This document shows, one piece after another, positions 1 through 6,514 of a stretch of 16,668 nucleotides of DNA. A program made the position numbers and the translations under genes. Position 1 is the stretch's first letter, and the number at the start of each line of letters is the position of its first letter. This DNA comes from an uncultured Clostridia bacterium. Its GTDB lineage: Bacteria > Bacillota > Clostridia > TANB77 > CAG-508. Under the pieces are notes generated by a model. It did no database searches. It was given only the letters and a program-made list of their open reading frames with translations, and was not told the origin of the DNA. The stretch spans positions 1-16,668 of the forward strand of contig CAKPRW010000025.1 of NCBI GenBank assembly GCA_934183045.1, read 5' to 3'.

Positions 1-487
1 ATGTAGTTGTGTCTGCAAATTTTGGAGTTGCTGATGAACGTTGGATACCTGTATTCATATATGCTCCGTTATCATAACATACGTATACCATGTCATGTCC
101 ACGTTCCATTGCACCTGATAAACTTTGTAGTCCTATGTCATATGTTCCACCATCTCCACCAAATGCAATAAATTTAGTTTCACCATCTTTTGGTAATTTA
201 CCTTGTTTCTTCATTGAAACATAAGCAGCTTCAGCTCCTGATAATGTAGCTGCAGCGCATTCAAATGCTGTATGAATAAAAGAATCTGTCCATGCAGTAT
301 AAGGGTATATAAATGTTGAAACTTCCATACAACCAGTTGCACCAGCAATTACAGCATGATCTTCAGGTTTTAAAGCTCTCATTATCATTCTTGCAACTGG
401 AGGTGCTCCACATCCAGCGCACATTCTGTGACCGGCTGTAAATCTAGAAGGTTTATTTCCAACAACTTCTTTGACATTATAAGACAT
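1..487 (-). CDS. porB: 2-oxoacid (pyruvate):ferredoxin oxidoreductase, beta (TPP-binding) subunit, 5' part only
   Basis: The first 162 codons of a gene that runs off the left edge. This subunit binds thiamine pyrophosphate in the enzyme that oxidises pyruvate with CoA to acetyl-CoA, CO2 and reduced ferredoxin in the cytoplasm. Visible features: CAGC near residues 23-26, a further Cys at 53, and the TPP/Mg motif starting GDGGTYDIG at 111 and ending in the DNGAYMNTG segment at 139-147. The family is about 300-320 residues, so roughly half is missing. The ATG at 487 lies inside the end of porA (11-nt overlap) and has the ribosome-site-like GGTGGTGAT just upstream, suggesting translational coupling. 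Another 2-oxoacid specificity (for example 2-ketoisovalerate) cannot be excluded from this subunit alone; pyruvate is inferred from gene order and overall resemblance. Confidence 0.9.
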   Translation of the reverse strand, partial: MSYNVKEVVGNKPSRFTAGHRMCAGCGAPPVARMIMRALKPEDHAVIAGATGCMEVSTFIYPYTAWTDSFIHTAFECAAATLSGAEAAYVSMKKQGKLPKDGETKFIAFGGDGGTYDIGLQSLSGAMERGHDMVYVCYDNGAYMNTGIQRSSATPKFADTTT

Positions 488-1679
488 GTTTATCACCACC
501 CTTTCTTAATCCAAAGTATCTATATGGATTTGTTACTTTTCCATTTTTAGCAATTTCAGTTAATTCATTATAAACTTCTTCAATATCATCTGCTTTAGTA
601 TCTCTACCACCAATACCATAAATATAATTTACGGCAGGTACAGTTTTTTGATTAACGTACATAGCACTTGTTACATCTTCAAATAATGCACCACCTGCAG
701 CATTTAATGAATCAGATTTATCTAAAATTGCAACAGCTTTTAAATGACCTAAAGCTTCTGCGATTTCTTCAGCAGGGAAAGGTCTATATACACGTATTTT
801 TAAAAGTCCTGCTTTAATTCCTTCTTTTCTTAATTTATCTACAACAAATTTTGTAGTACCTGCAGTAGAATTCATACATACTATAGCAATTTCAGCATCT
901 TCTAATTTATAAGCTTCAAATAAACCATAGCTTCTGCCTGTCATTTTCTCAAAATCTTTTGCAACGTCTAGAATAACTTTTTTTGCATTTATCATAGCTT
1001 TGGCTTGTTGTGCTTTATGTTCAAACAAATAACTTTGAACATCTAAAGGTCCAACAGCAATAGGCTCTTCTTTATTTAATAAATAATGTTCAGGATGATA
1101 TTCTCCTACAAATTCTTTTACTTTTTGATCTTCTTCAAGTTCTATATTTTCAATAGAATGTGAAGTGATAAATCCATCTTGACATACCATTAATGGAAGC
1201 ATAACATCTTTATGTTCTGCTATTCTATGAGCCATTAATGTATTATCATAAGCTTCTTGATTATTTTCTGAAAATAGCATAATCCATCCACTATCACGTA
1301 CTCCCATTGCATCTGAATGGTCATTATGAATATTTAATGGACCAGATACAGCTCTATTTACTAATGATAAAACAATAGGTAATCTCAAACTTGAAGCAAT
1401 ATAGATCATTTCCCACATTAATGATAATCCATTTGCTGATGTTGCTGTCATTGCTCTTGCACCTGCTGCTTCTGCACCAATACAAGCTGACATAGCACTA
1501 TGTTCACTTTCAACAGCAACAAATTCTGTATCAACTGTACCATTTGCAACAAATGTTGAAAAGTATTGAGGAATTTCAGTAGATGGAGTAATAGGAAATG
1601 CTGCAACTACATCAGGATTGATTTGTTTCATAGCAGTTGCTGCAGCTTCATTACCGCTTAATCTTTCTCTTATACTCAT
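477..1679 (-). CDS. porA: 2-oxoacid (pyruvate):ferredoxin oxidoreductase, alpha subunit
   Basis: 400 residues, the usual length of the separate alpha subunit. It carries the pyrimidine-binding half of the TPP site and, with PorB, PorD and PorG, forms the four-subunit pyruvate:ferredoxin oxidoreductase. Seen in the sequence: AFPITPSTEIPQ near residue 27, the VESEHSAM segment, TSANGLSLMWE and the NIHNDHSD stretch, all typical of PorA. The C-terminal third begins around LEDAEIAIVCMNSTAGTTK, as expected for the transketolase C-terminal-like domain. The ATG at 1679 follows an AAAGGAAG ribosome site. The gap to porD is about 49 nt, and the gene overlaps porB by 11 nt. Nothing is missing or broken. 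This separate-subunit layout differs from the single-chain PFOR of many clostridia and resembles that of Thermotoga and archaea. Confidence 0.92.
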   Translation of the reverse strand: MSIRERLSGNEAAATAMKQINPDVVAAFPITPSTEIPQYFSTFVANGTVDTEFVAVESEHSAMSACIGAEAAGARAMTATSANGLSLMWEMIYIASSLRLPIVLSLVNRAVSGPLNIHNDHSDAMGVRDSGWIMLFSENNQEAYDNTLMAHRIAEHKDVMLPLMVCQDGFITSHSIENIELEEDQKVKEFVGEYHPEHYLLNKEEPIAVGPLDVQSYLFEHKAQQAKAMINAKKVILDVAKDFEKMTGRSYGLFEAYKLEDAEIAIVCMNSTAGTTKFVVDKLRKEGIKAGLLKIRVYRPFPAEEIAEALGHLKAVAILDKSDSLNAAGGALFEDVTSAMYVNQKTVPAVNYIYGIGGRDTKADDIEEVYNELTEIAKNGKVTNPYRYFGLRKGGDKHVL

Positions 1680-1728
1680 GTTTTTTCTTCCTTTCTTTTT
1701 CTTTCTTTATTTTAATAATTAACTAATA

Positions 1729-2019
1729 TTATTCTTCTTTCATTTCGATGGCACCAAAAGGACAAACCTTGGCACAAACACCGCAACCTTTACAATAATC
1801 AAAATCAAAATCAGTTCTTAGACCGTCTTTGTTAACTGGTATAGCGTCATCTGGACAAACAGGAAAACATAAACCACATTGTTTACATTTGTCACTTAAA
1901 AATATTGGTTTTATACTTCTCCAATCTCCAGTTTTAAATTCTTTTGCATTTCCAGCTTGATAAATATCTCCACCAGGAGTTAAATCCTCCATAGGTGTAT
2001 GTGCATTTATTTTTGTCAT
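1729..2019 (-). CDS. porD: 2-oxoacid (pyruvate):ferredoxin oxidoreductase, delta (2x[4Fe-4S] ferredoxin-like) subunit
   Basis: 96 residues with two complete CxxCxxCxxxCP motifs: Cys 45, 48, 51, 55 (CKQCGLCFPVCP) and Cys 76, 79, 82, 86 (CKGCGVCAKVCP). This is the small ferredoxin-like subunit that passes electrons from the TPP site to external ferredoxin. The N-terminal 40 residues (GDIYQAGNAKEFKTGDWR) match the usual lead-in of PorD, which separates it from a free ferredoxin. Start and stop overlap with porG as ATGA (porD ATG 2019-2017, porG TGA 2018-2016), a classic sign of coupled translation. It also has its own GGAGG site about 10 nt upstream of the ATG, inside the end of porG. Confidence 0.93.
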   Translation of the reverse strand: MTKINAHTPMEDLTPGGDIYQAGNAKEFKTGDWRSIKPIFLSDKCKQCGLCFPVCPDDAIPVNKDGLRTDFDFDYCKGCGVCAKVCPFGAIEMKEE

Positions 2020-2594
2020 ATTTTTTTAACCTCCTTTAATGCCATTTCTAAAGCTTTCATATTTCCGTCAATAACTTCAGGTTTCTTTGCAAATTTATGT
2101 TTAAAAGATCCTTGCATATCTTCTAATAAAGCTTCATCTGACATAATTCCACTAACTTTTACTATTGCTGCAAGCATAGGTGTATTTGGAAAATATCTTC
2201 CAAGAGCTTCTTCTGATATTTTTCTTGCATCTATTGTATAAACAGTTCCTTTATAACCTTTTAAAACAGATTTTAAATAATCTGCTGATTTTGTAGTATT
2301 AATAACTATTGCACCAGTCTCTTTTAAACCAGAAGTAACATCAACAGTTTCTAAAAGAGTATCATCTACAACTACTACATAATCAGGTTCATATATATTG
2401 CTATGGATAGTAATTGGTGAACTACTAATTCTGTTATATGCAGTAATTGGAGCTCCCATTCTTTCAGGCCCATATTCAGGAAAACCTTGTATATATTTAC
2501 CTGTGTTAAATGCAGCATCAGCTAATAATAATGAAGCTGTTTTAGCACCTTGACCACCTCTACCATGCCATCTAATTTCTATCATGTTATCCAT
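2016..2594 (-). CDS. porG: 2-oxoacid (pyruvate):ferredoxin oxidoreductase, gamma subunit
   Basis: 192 residues, first gene of the por operon. The family signature is plain: HGRGGQGAKTAS at residues 10-20 and GFPEYGPERMGAP about 25 residues later, followed by a Rossmann-like fold with VVVVDDTLLE. The gamma subunit is thought to contribute to CoA binding and complex assembly. I chose the ATG at 2594 because an AAAGGAGG site lies 10 nt upstream; the second ATG three codons later is too far from it. The gene is led by a promoter with TTGACA and TATACT boxes, and it couples to porD through an ATGA overlap. The order porG-porD-porA-porB is the standard one for this complex. Confidence 0.92.
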   Translation of the reverse strand: MDNMIEIRWHGRGGQGAKTASLLLADAAFNTGKYIQGFPEYGPERMGAPITAYNRISSSPITIHSNIYEPDYVVVVDDTLLETVDVTSGLKETGAIVINTTKSADYLKSVLKGYKGTVYTIDARKISEEALGRYFPNTPMLAAIVKVSGIMSDEALLEDMQGSFKHKFAKKPEVIDGNMKALEMALKEVKKI

Positions 2595-2633
2595 ATATAA
2601 ATAGCCTCCTTTTTTATTATTATTTATGGATTT

Positions 2634-2662
2634 AGTATATGCCTAAAATACCGCAATGTCAA
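2634..2662 (-). promoter_or_regulatory. Promoter of the por operon
   Basis: On the minus strand, TTGACA (2662-2657) and TATACT (2639-2634) are separated by 17 bp, an almost perfect housekeeping promoter. The start of transcription would fall near 2627, giving a leader of about 33 nt with the GGAGG site of porG. A single TTGTTAA half-site lies just upstream, but no matching second half is seen, so I do not call a Rex operator. Confidence 0.8.
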
Positions 2663-2798
2663 GCTAAACTTGTTAAACCTGACTACATAGTTTTTATTCT
2701 ATATGTAGAAATATAAAACAAAAAATATATTGTAAATATGATTTATATAAAAAATAAATATCTAATAATAGAATATTAATATAATTAAAAAACAAAAG

Positions 2799-2827
2799 AA
2801 AAAACAACCAAAAAACGGTTGTTTTTT
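2799..2827 (-). terminator. Rho-independent terminator on the minus strand
   Basis: An 11-bp stem (2799-2809 with 2817-2827) encloses a 7-nt loop. Read on the minus strand, the stem contains AACAACC and GGTTGTT and ends in a long T-rich tract. It would end transcripts from the 58-residue gene at 3110-2934 or from the small-RNA promoter at 2867-2895, and insulates the por promoter from upstream reading. Confidence 0.7.
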
Positions 2828-2861
2828 CCAGCTACGAGTGTAGCATATTGTCTTAATGCCA
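2799..2861 (-). ncRNA. Candidate small non-coding RNA (about 60 nt)
   Basis: A promoter-like pair (2867-2895) would start a minus-strand transcript near 2861, and the terminator at 2799-2827 would end it, with no reading frame between. The body can fold in two exclusive ways: GTGGCAT (2862-2856) with ATGCTAC (2846-2840), one G-U pair included, or GCTAC (2844-2840) with GTAGC (2835-2831) around an ACTC loop. Such switching is typical of regulatory leaders and some small RNAs. No known RNA family was recognised. It may instead simply be the 3' end of the transcript of the 58-residue gene. Confidence 0.3.
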
Positions 2862-2866
2862 CATTA

Positions 2867-2895
2867 ATTATAAAACATTATTAATAAAAAATCAA
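2867..2895 (-). promoter_or_regulatory. Possible promoter in front of the candidate small RNA
   Basis: On the minus strand, TTGATT (2895-2890) and a perfect TATAAT (2872-2867) are 17 bp apart. Surrounding DNA is very AT-rich, which raises the odds of a chance match, but both the spacing and the -10 box are ideal. Confidence 0.4.
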
Positions 2896-2933
2896 GTTTT
2901 ATTGATAATGCTACATAATCAACGGGATATAAA

Positions 2934-3110
2934 TTATTTTTCATCATTTTTATTGTTATCATTTTTCTTTTCTTTAAGTTCTTTAGGAATAACAATATTT
3001 TTTGGTTTATTTGTTTTTGGTGTTTCAGCATCTGTATGATCATAAACTGGTGATATGTTTAAGTCAGAACCGTCTCCAGGAACAACTTTTAAATTTTTCT
3101 TATCTTCCAT
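2934..3110 (-). CDS. Small conserved-looking hypothetical protein, 58 aa
   Basis: I do not recognise the function. A longer frame opens at an ATG at 3125, but that ATG is part of the ribosome site itself (ATGGAGG). The real start is the ATG at 3110, 8 nt after GGAGG, giving 58 residues. The protein starts MEDKKNLKVVPGDGSDLN, continues ISPVYDH, and ends in a Lys/Asn/Glu-rich, probably disordered tail. There is no signal peptide or membrane segment. It has its own promoter (3141-3169) and diverges from scpB. The well-kept ribosome site and promoter argue for a real gene; my impression that similar ISPVYDH-containing small proteins occur in other clostridia is from memory and unchecked. Confidence 0.7.
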   Translation of the reverse strand: MEDKKNLKVVPGDGSDLNISPVYDHTDAETPKTNKPKNIVIPKELKEKKNDNNKNDEK

Positions 3111-3140
3111 TAGAGATACCTCCATAATAATTATGAATTT

Positions 3141-3169
3141 ATCTTAGCATATATAAAATAAAAGTGCAA
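3141..3169 (-). promoter_or_regulatory. Promoter of the 58-aa hypothetical gene
   Basis: On the minus strand, TTGCAC (3169-3164) and TAAGAT (3146-3141) are separated by 17 bp. Transcription would begin near 3134, shortly before the GGAGG site. It lies back to back with the scpB promoter, with 16 bp between the two -35 boxes. Confidence 0.6.
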
Positions 3170-3185
3170 GAAAAAGAGAAAAATA

Positions 3186-3214
3186 TTGACAGATTTTTTA
3201 TTTCATGACATAAT
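3186..3214 (+). promoter_or_regulatory. Promoter of the scpB-proS operon
   Basis: TTGACA (3186-3191) and CATAAT (3209-3214) with a 17-bp spacer; the leader before scpB would be about 40 nt. Confidence 0.75.
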
Positions 3215-3259
3215 ATATGCATTGAAATTAATATATTTTGAGCGATTTGGAGAGAATAT

Positions 3260-3874
3260 ATGGAAACAGAAAAGGTAAAATCAATTATAGAGGCGATACT
3301 TTTTGCAGCAGGAAGACCAGTAGAAATAAAAGAACTTGTATTAGCTTTAGAAATGTCAATTGAAGAAATAAAAACTATTGTGCAAAATATGCAAAAAGAA
3401 TGGGAAAAAGAAGATAGAGGAATAGAAATAATACAAATAGAAAATTCATATCAATTATGTACAAAAAAAGAATTATATGAATACATATATCCTGTGTTAG
3501 ATAAAAGAAACAAACCGAAACTATCAAATGCAGCATTAGAAACGTTAGCTATTATTAGTTATAATCCAAGAATAACGAGAGCAGAAATAGAAGCAATAAG
3601 AGGTGTTTCAGCTGATGGTTGTGTATATAAATTATTAGAATATGGTTTGATTGAAGAAGCTGGAAAAGTAATTGAATTACCGGGAAAGCCTATGTCTTAT
3701 AAAACTACACAAGAATTTTTAAAAATGTTTGGCTACAAATCATTAAAAGATTTACCAGAATTACCAAAATATAGATTAGATGAAAATAGGCAAATTGTTA
3801 TTGACGAATTGGTAGAAGATAATGAAAATAAAAAAGAAGATACCGAAGAAAAACAAAATGATGAAGAAAATTAA
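3260..3874 (+). CDS. scpB: Segregation and condensation protein ScpB
   Basis: 204 residues, normal for ScpB. The protein is a kleisin-interacting winged-helix partner of ScpA and Smc in the bacterial condensin that compacts and segregates the chromosome. Seen: the N-terminal IIEAILFAAGRPVE helix-start (residues 9-22), the family signature from LSNAALETLAIISYNP (88) through ITRAEIEAIRGV, and the C-terminal block GKPMSYKTTQEFLKMFGYK at 142-160 followed by SLKDLPELP. The tail beyond 180 is acidic and Asn/Lys-rich. A GGAGAG site precedes the ATG. Its usual neighbour scpA is not adjacent: the gene directly upstream is divergent, so scpA must be elsewhere. It shares a transcript with proS (37-nt gap). 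Confidence 0.93.
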   Translation: METEKVKSIIEAILFAAGRPVEIKELVLALEMSIEEIKTIVQNMQKEWEKEDRGIEIIQIENSYQLCTKKELYEYIYPVLDKRNKPKLSNAALETLAIISYNPRITRAEIEAIRGVSADGCVYKLLEYGLIEEAGKVIELPGKPMSYKTTQEFLKMFGYKSLKDLPELPKYRLDENRQIVIDELVEDNENKKEDTEEKQNDEEN

Positions 3875-3911
3875 AAATATAAAGTATAAATAAAAAGAAA
3901 GAAGGATTTAT

Positions 3912-5195
3912 ATGAAATTATCACAAACAGGAATGAGTACAGTAAAATTAAATAATATAGACGAAATGTATCCTGGTCAAAGTATCTTGTTAAAAACAGG
4001 TCAATTAGTACAATATGGTGCAGGGTTATTTGGATATAATACAGTACCATTATTAGTTAGAAGAAATATAGAGAAAATAATAACAGAAACATTAAATAAA
4101 TATGGATGTATAGAAGTATTATTGCCAACACTACAACCTGATACAATATGGAAAAATTCAGGAAGATATGATCACTACGTAAATGATGGAACAATGTTAA
4201 TAACAGAATCAAATAAAGGAACATTTTGTTTAGCTCCAACAGGAGAAGAAGCAATTCTTGAATTTGCAAGAGAAAAACTAAAATCATATAAAAATTTACC
4301 TGTTACATATTATCAAATTGGAGAAAAGTACAGAAACGAAATAAGAACAAGAGGATATTTATTAAGAGGAAAATCTTTCCCAATGTTAGATGCATATAGT
4401 TTTGATTCAAATGAAAAAGATATGGAAAAATCATATGAAAATGCTAGAAATGCATTTTTAGAAATATTTGCTAAAATAGGTATGCCAGTTATCCCAATTG
4501 TTGCAGACAATGGAGCAATGGGTGGAAAAAAATCAGAAGAATTCATGTTAATATCAGAACAAGGTGAAGATAAAATATTATATGATGAAGAATCAGGAAT
4601 TGGATTAAATACAGAAATATTAGAAAGAGATAACTACAAAGAATATTTAGAACAAGAATATGGAATTACTGATATATCTAAATTTAAAGAAATTAGAACA
4701 ATGGAACTTGGTCATATATTCCAATTAGGAACTAGATATTCAGAGATGATGAATGGAACATATATAAATAAAGATGGAAAAGAAGAATTATATTATATGG
4801 GATGTTATGGTATAGGAGTAAGTAGAACTCTAGCAGCATTATATGAGCAATGTCTTATAAATGATTCAAAATGGGGACCATGTGGTTTTGTATTACCAGA
4901 AGCGGTAGCACCATATCTAATTCAGATTGTTCCTAAAATGGAAAATGAAGAAAAAGTAAAATTAGCAAATGAACTATATGAAAAACTAAACCAAAATGGT
5001 ATAAATGCTATTTTAGATGATAGACTTAATATGCAAATTGGAGCTAAGATAAAAGACTGTAAAGTACTTGGAACACCATATATGATTGTATTAGGAGATA
5101 AAACAGAAGGTGAAAACTTAGAACTAGAAAACAACAAAACAGGTGAAAAAATAGTTGTAAGCATAGATGAACTAATAAAAAAATTTACTGTATAA
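3912..5195 (+). CDS. proS: Prolyl-tRNA synthetase, short form without the INS editing insertion
   Basis: 427 residues. It charges tRNA-Pro with proline. Class II landmarks: the motif 1 region near 34-54 (QYGAGLFGYNTVPLLVRR), APTGEE at 108-113, motif 2 at 140-164 (YRNEIRTRG, then GKSFPMLDAYSF), and motif 3 with GIGVSR at 300-305. The anticodon-binding domain follows from about 334 (PYLIQIVPK) to the end. Most bacterial ProRS are about 565 residues with a ~180-residue INS domain between motifs 2 and 3 that removes alanine from tRNA-Pro. Here only about 130 residues separate the motifs, including GAMGGKKSEEF and GEDKILY, so INS is absent, as in the alphaproteobacterial-type short enzymes. An AAGGA site precedes the ATG. 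It is the second gene after scpB and is followed by a strong terminator. Confidence 0.93.
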   Translation: MKLSQTGMSTVKLNNIDEMYPGQSILLKTGQLVQYGAGLFGYNTVPLLVRRNIEKIITETLNKYGCIEVLLPTLQPDTIWKNSGRYDHYVNDGTMLITESNKGTFCLAPTGEEAILEFAREKLKSYKNLPVTYYQIGEKYRNEIRTRGYLLRGKSFPMLDAYSFDSNEKDMEKSYENARNAFLEIFAKIGMPVIPIVADNGAMGGKKSEEFMLISEQGEDKILYDEESGIGLNTEILERDNYKEYLEQEYGITDISKFKEIRTMELGHIFQLGTRYSEMMNGTYINKDGKEELYYMGCYGIGVSRTLAALYEQCLINDSKWGPCGFVLPEAVAPYLIQIVPKMENEEKVKLANELYEKLNQNGINAILDDRLNMQIGAKIKDCKVLGTPYMIVLGDKTEGENLELENNKTGEKIVVSIDELIKKFTV

Positions 5196-5284
5196 ATATA
5201 ATTTTATAATTAGTTTTGATTTTATAGCTTTGGATGAAAATTATCGTAAATAACATACAAAATAATTAGAAATATAATAAAATT

Positions 5285-5318
5285 GGAGTGCTAAAAATAG
5301 CACTTCTTTTTTATTTTT
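5285..5318 (+). terminator. Terminator of scpB-proS
   Basis: A 9-bp stem built on AGTGCTA (5287-5293) and TAGCACT (5298-5304) with an AAAA loop, extended by G-U and G-C pairs, is followed by TTTTTTATTTTT. The rest of the 287-bp gap before the next gene is AT-rich DNA with no other feature I can support and no convincing -35/-10 pair. Confidence 0.85.
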
Positions 5319-5482
5319 GGATAAAATAAGGTACTTTAGTAGATTTTGTAAGTGATAATATATTTTACAAAAAAAACACAAATAAACAATTAATAGGTAA
5401 CAATATTCATATATTATCTGCATATACTAAGATAGTAAAGAACAAATGTAATTACTATATAATAGAAGAAAGAGATGATTAT

Positions 5483-6145
5483 ATGAGAAAAAATAAAAAA
5501 GAGATGAATACATTAGTAGAAATAAAAAGTTTGGTGGATTTTAATGAAACAATTTCAGAAGGAGATAAAACGTTTCAAAAATTAATGTTTATCTATTCTA
5601 TTGCAACAAAAGAACTAAAAACTAAAATAGAAATAATCCAGGAAGAATCTAAAATATTTAATAATTACAATTTGATAAGTAACATCGATACAAGAATAAA
5701 AACACCTGAGAGTATAATTGGTAAAATGAATAAAAAAGGATATAACTCTACATATCAAGATATGATAAATAATATTAATGATATTGCAGGAATAAGAATT
5801 ATATGTCCTTCACAAAAAGATATATTTACTGTAAGAGATTTAATTACTAAATTTCCAGGAATAAATATAGTGAAGGAAAAAGACTATGTAACTCATCCAA
5901 AAAAGAGTGGATACTCTAGTTATCATTTAATAGTAGAGATACCAGTTAACTTATTAGCAGATATAATATATGTAAAAGTAGAAATACAAATTAGAACAAT
6001 TGCGATGGATTTTTGGGCAAATTTAGAACATAAAGCTAGATACAAACCAGAAATCAAAATGGATAATAGTGCATCAAAAGAATGGGAAAAGTGTGCAAAG
6101 ATGCTAAGAAAATTAGATAATCAAATAATGATATTAAATAATTAA
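5483..6145 (+). CDS. relQ: Small alarmone synthetase (RelQ/YjbM-type (p)ppGpp synthetase)
   Basis: 220 residues containing only the RelA/SpoT nucleotidyltransferase domain; there is no HD hydrolase and no TGS or ACT domain, so it makes (p)ppGpp from ATP and GDP/GTP but cannot degrade it. Landmarks: RIKTPESI at 71-78, NDIAGIRIIC at 99-108, the KDYVTHPKKSGYSSYHL segment at 133-149, VEIQIRT at 166-172 with the catalytic Glu 167, and AMDFWANLEHKARYK at 174-188. These fit the RelQ (SAS1) group better than RelP, and the length agrees. The C-terminal helix (from about 195) would support the RelQ tetramer. The ribosome site is weak (AGAAAGAG about 8 nt before the ATG). It stands alone, between two terminators. 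The symbol relQ is by resemblance; RelP/SAS2 is the alternative. Confidence 0.85.
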   Translation: MRKNKKEMNTLVEIKSLVDFNETISEGDKTFQKLMFIYSIATKELKTKIEIIQEESKIFNNYNLISNIDTRIKTPESIIGKMNKKGYNSTYQDMINNINDIAGIRIICPSQKDIFTVRDLITKFPGINIVKEKDYVTHPKKSGYSSYHLIVEIPVNLLADIIYVKVEIQIRTIAMDFWANLEHKARYKPEIKMDNSASKEWEKCAKMLRKLDNQIMILNN

Positions 6146-6176
6146 TATATATATTAAAAAGTGAAAAATTAATTAT

Positions 6177-6219
6177 AAAATACATTAAATATATTATTTT
6201 TATATTTAATGTATTTTTT
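6177..6219 (+). terminator. Terminator of the alarmone synthetase gene
   Basis: A perfect 17-bp inverted repeat (6177-6193 with 6201-6217), almost all A-T with one G-C pair, has a 7-nt loop and runs into a T tract. Because it is symmetric it could act in both directions. Confidence 0.7.
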
Positions 6220-6284
6220 ATATTTAAATAATTCAAAATAATAATATCAAATAAATTATAACTAATAGCAATGCATAAGATTAT

Positions 6285-6313
6285 TTGACTTAAGAAAGAA
6301 TATATTGTATAAT
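6285..6313 (+). promoter_or_regulatory. Promoter of the RNase J gene
   Basis: TTGACT (6285-6290) and a perfect TATAAT (6308-6313) are 17 bp apart. Transcription would start near 6320, about 195 nt ahead of the start codon. Confidence 0.8.
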
Positions 6314-6319
6314 ATTGTT

Positions 6320-6514
6320 TATAAGTAATGATCGGAATTTATTATGTTATATATGAGTTAAGAGATGAGAAAAAAGGCCATATATATAAAATTAATAAAA
6401 ATTTGTGCAAAAAAAACAAGCACGATTTTTTAGTGTTGTAAAAATAAATAATAAAATGAGAAATCATATTTTAAATAACGATTATTGAAATGAAAAGAGA
6501 AGAAAGGAGAGTTT
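6320..6514 (+). other. Long 5' leader of the RNase J mRNA with a terminator-like hairpin and a possible 37-codon upstream ORF
   Basis: Between the promoter and the RNase J start lie about 195 nt. At 6403-6431 the segment TTGTGC (6403-6408) can pair with GCACGA (6420-6425), and six T follow directly, so it looks like a weak terminator or attenuator. A frame opens with ATG at 6328, within about 10 nt of the predicted mRNA start, and runs 37 codons to TAA at 6439-6441, covering that hairpin. It has no ribosome site, so it may be chance. RNase genes are often controlled by their own leader, which makes this region a candidate for such control; this is inference. Confidence 0.35.

Noticed and set aside
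2657..2690. Rex-type (NADH-sensing) operator upstream of porG
   Set aside because: Only one TTGTTAA half-site is present; no inverted partner at the right spacing.
3111..3125. Upstream ATG (3125) as the start of the 58-aa gene, and TTG starts at 8961 and 14270 for the two other small genes
   Set aside because: In all three cases the earlier start is part of the GGAGG ribosome site that serves the ATG further on.
4057..5164. Three minus-strand open frames inside proS
   Set aside because: Shadows of proS with Leu/Phe/Ser-rich translations and no ribosome sites.
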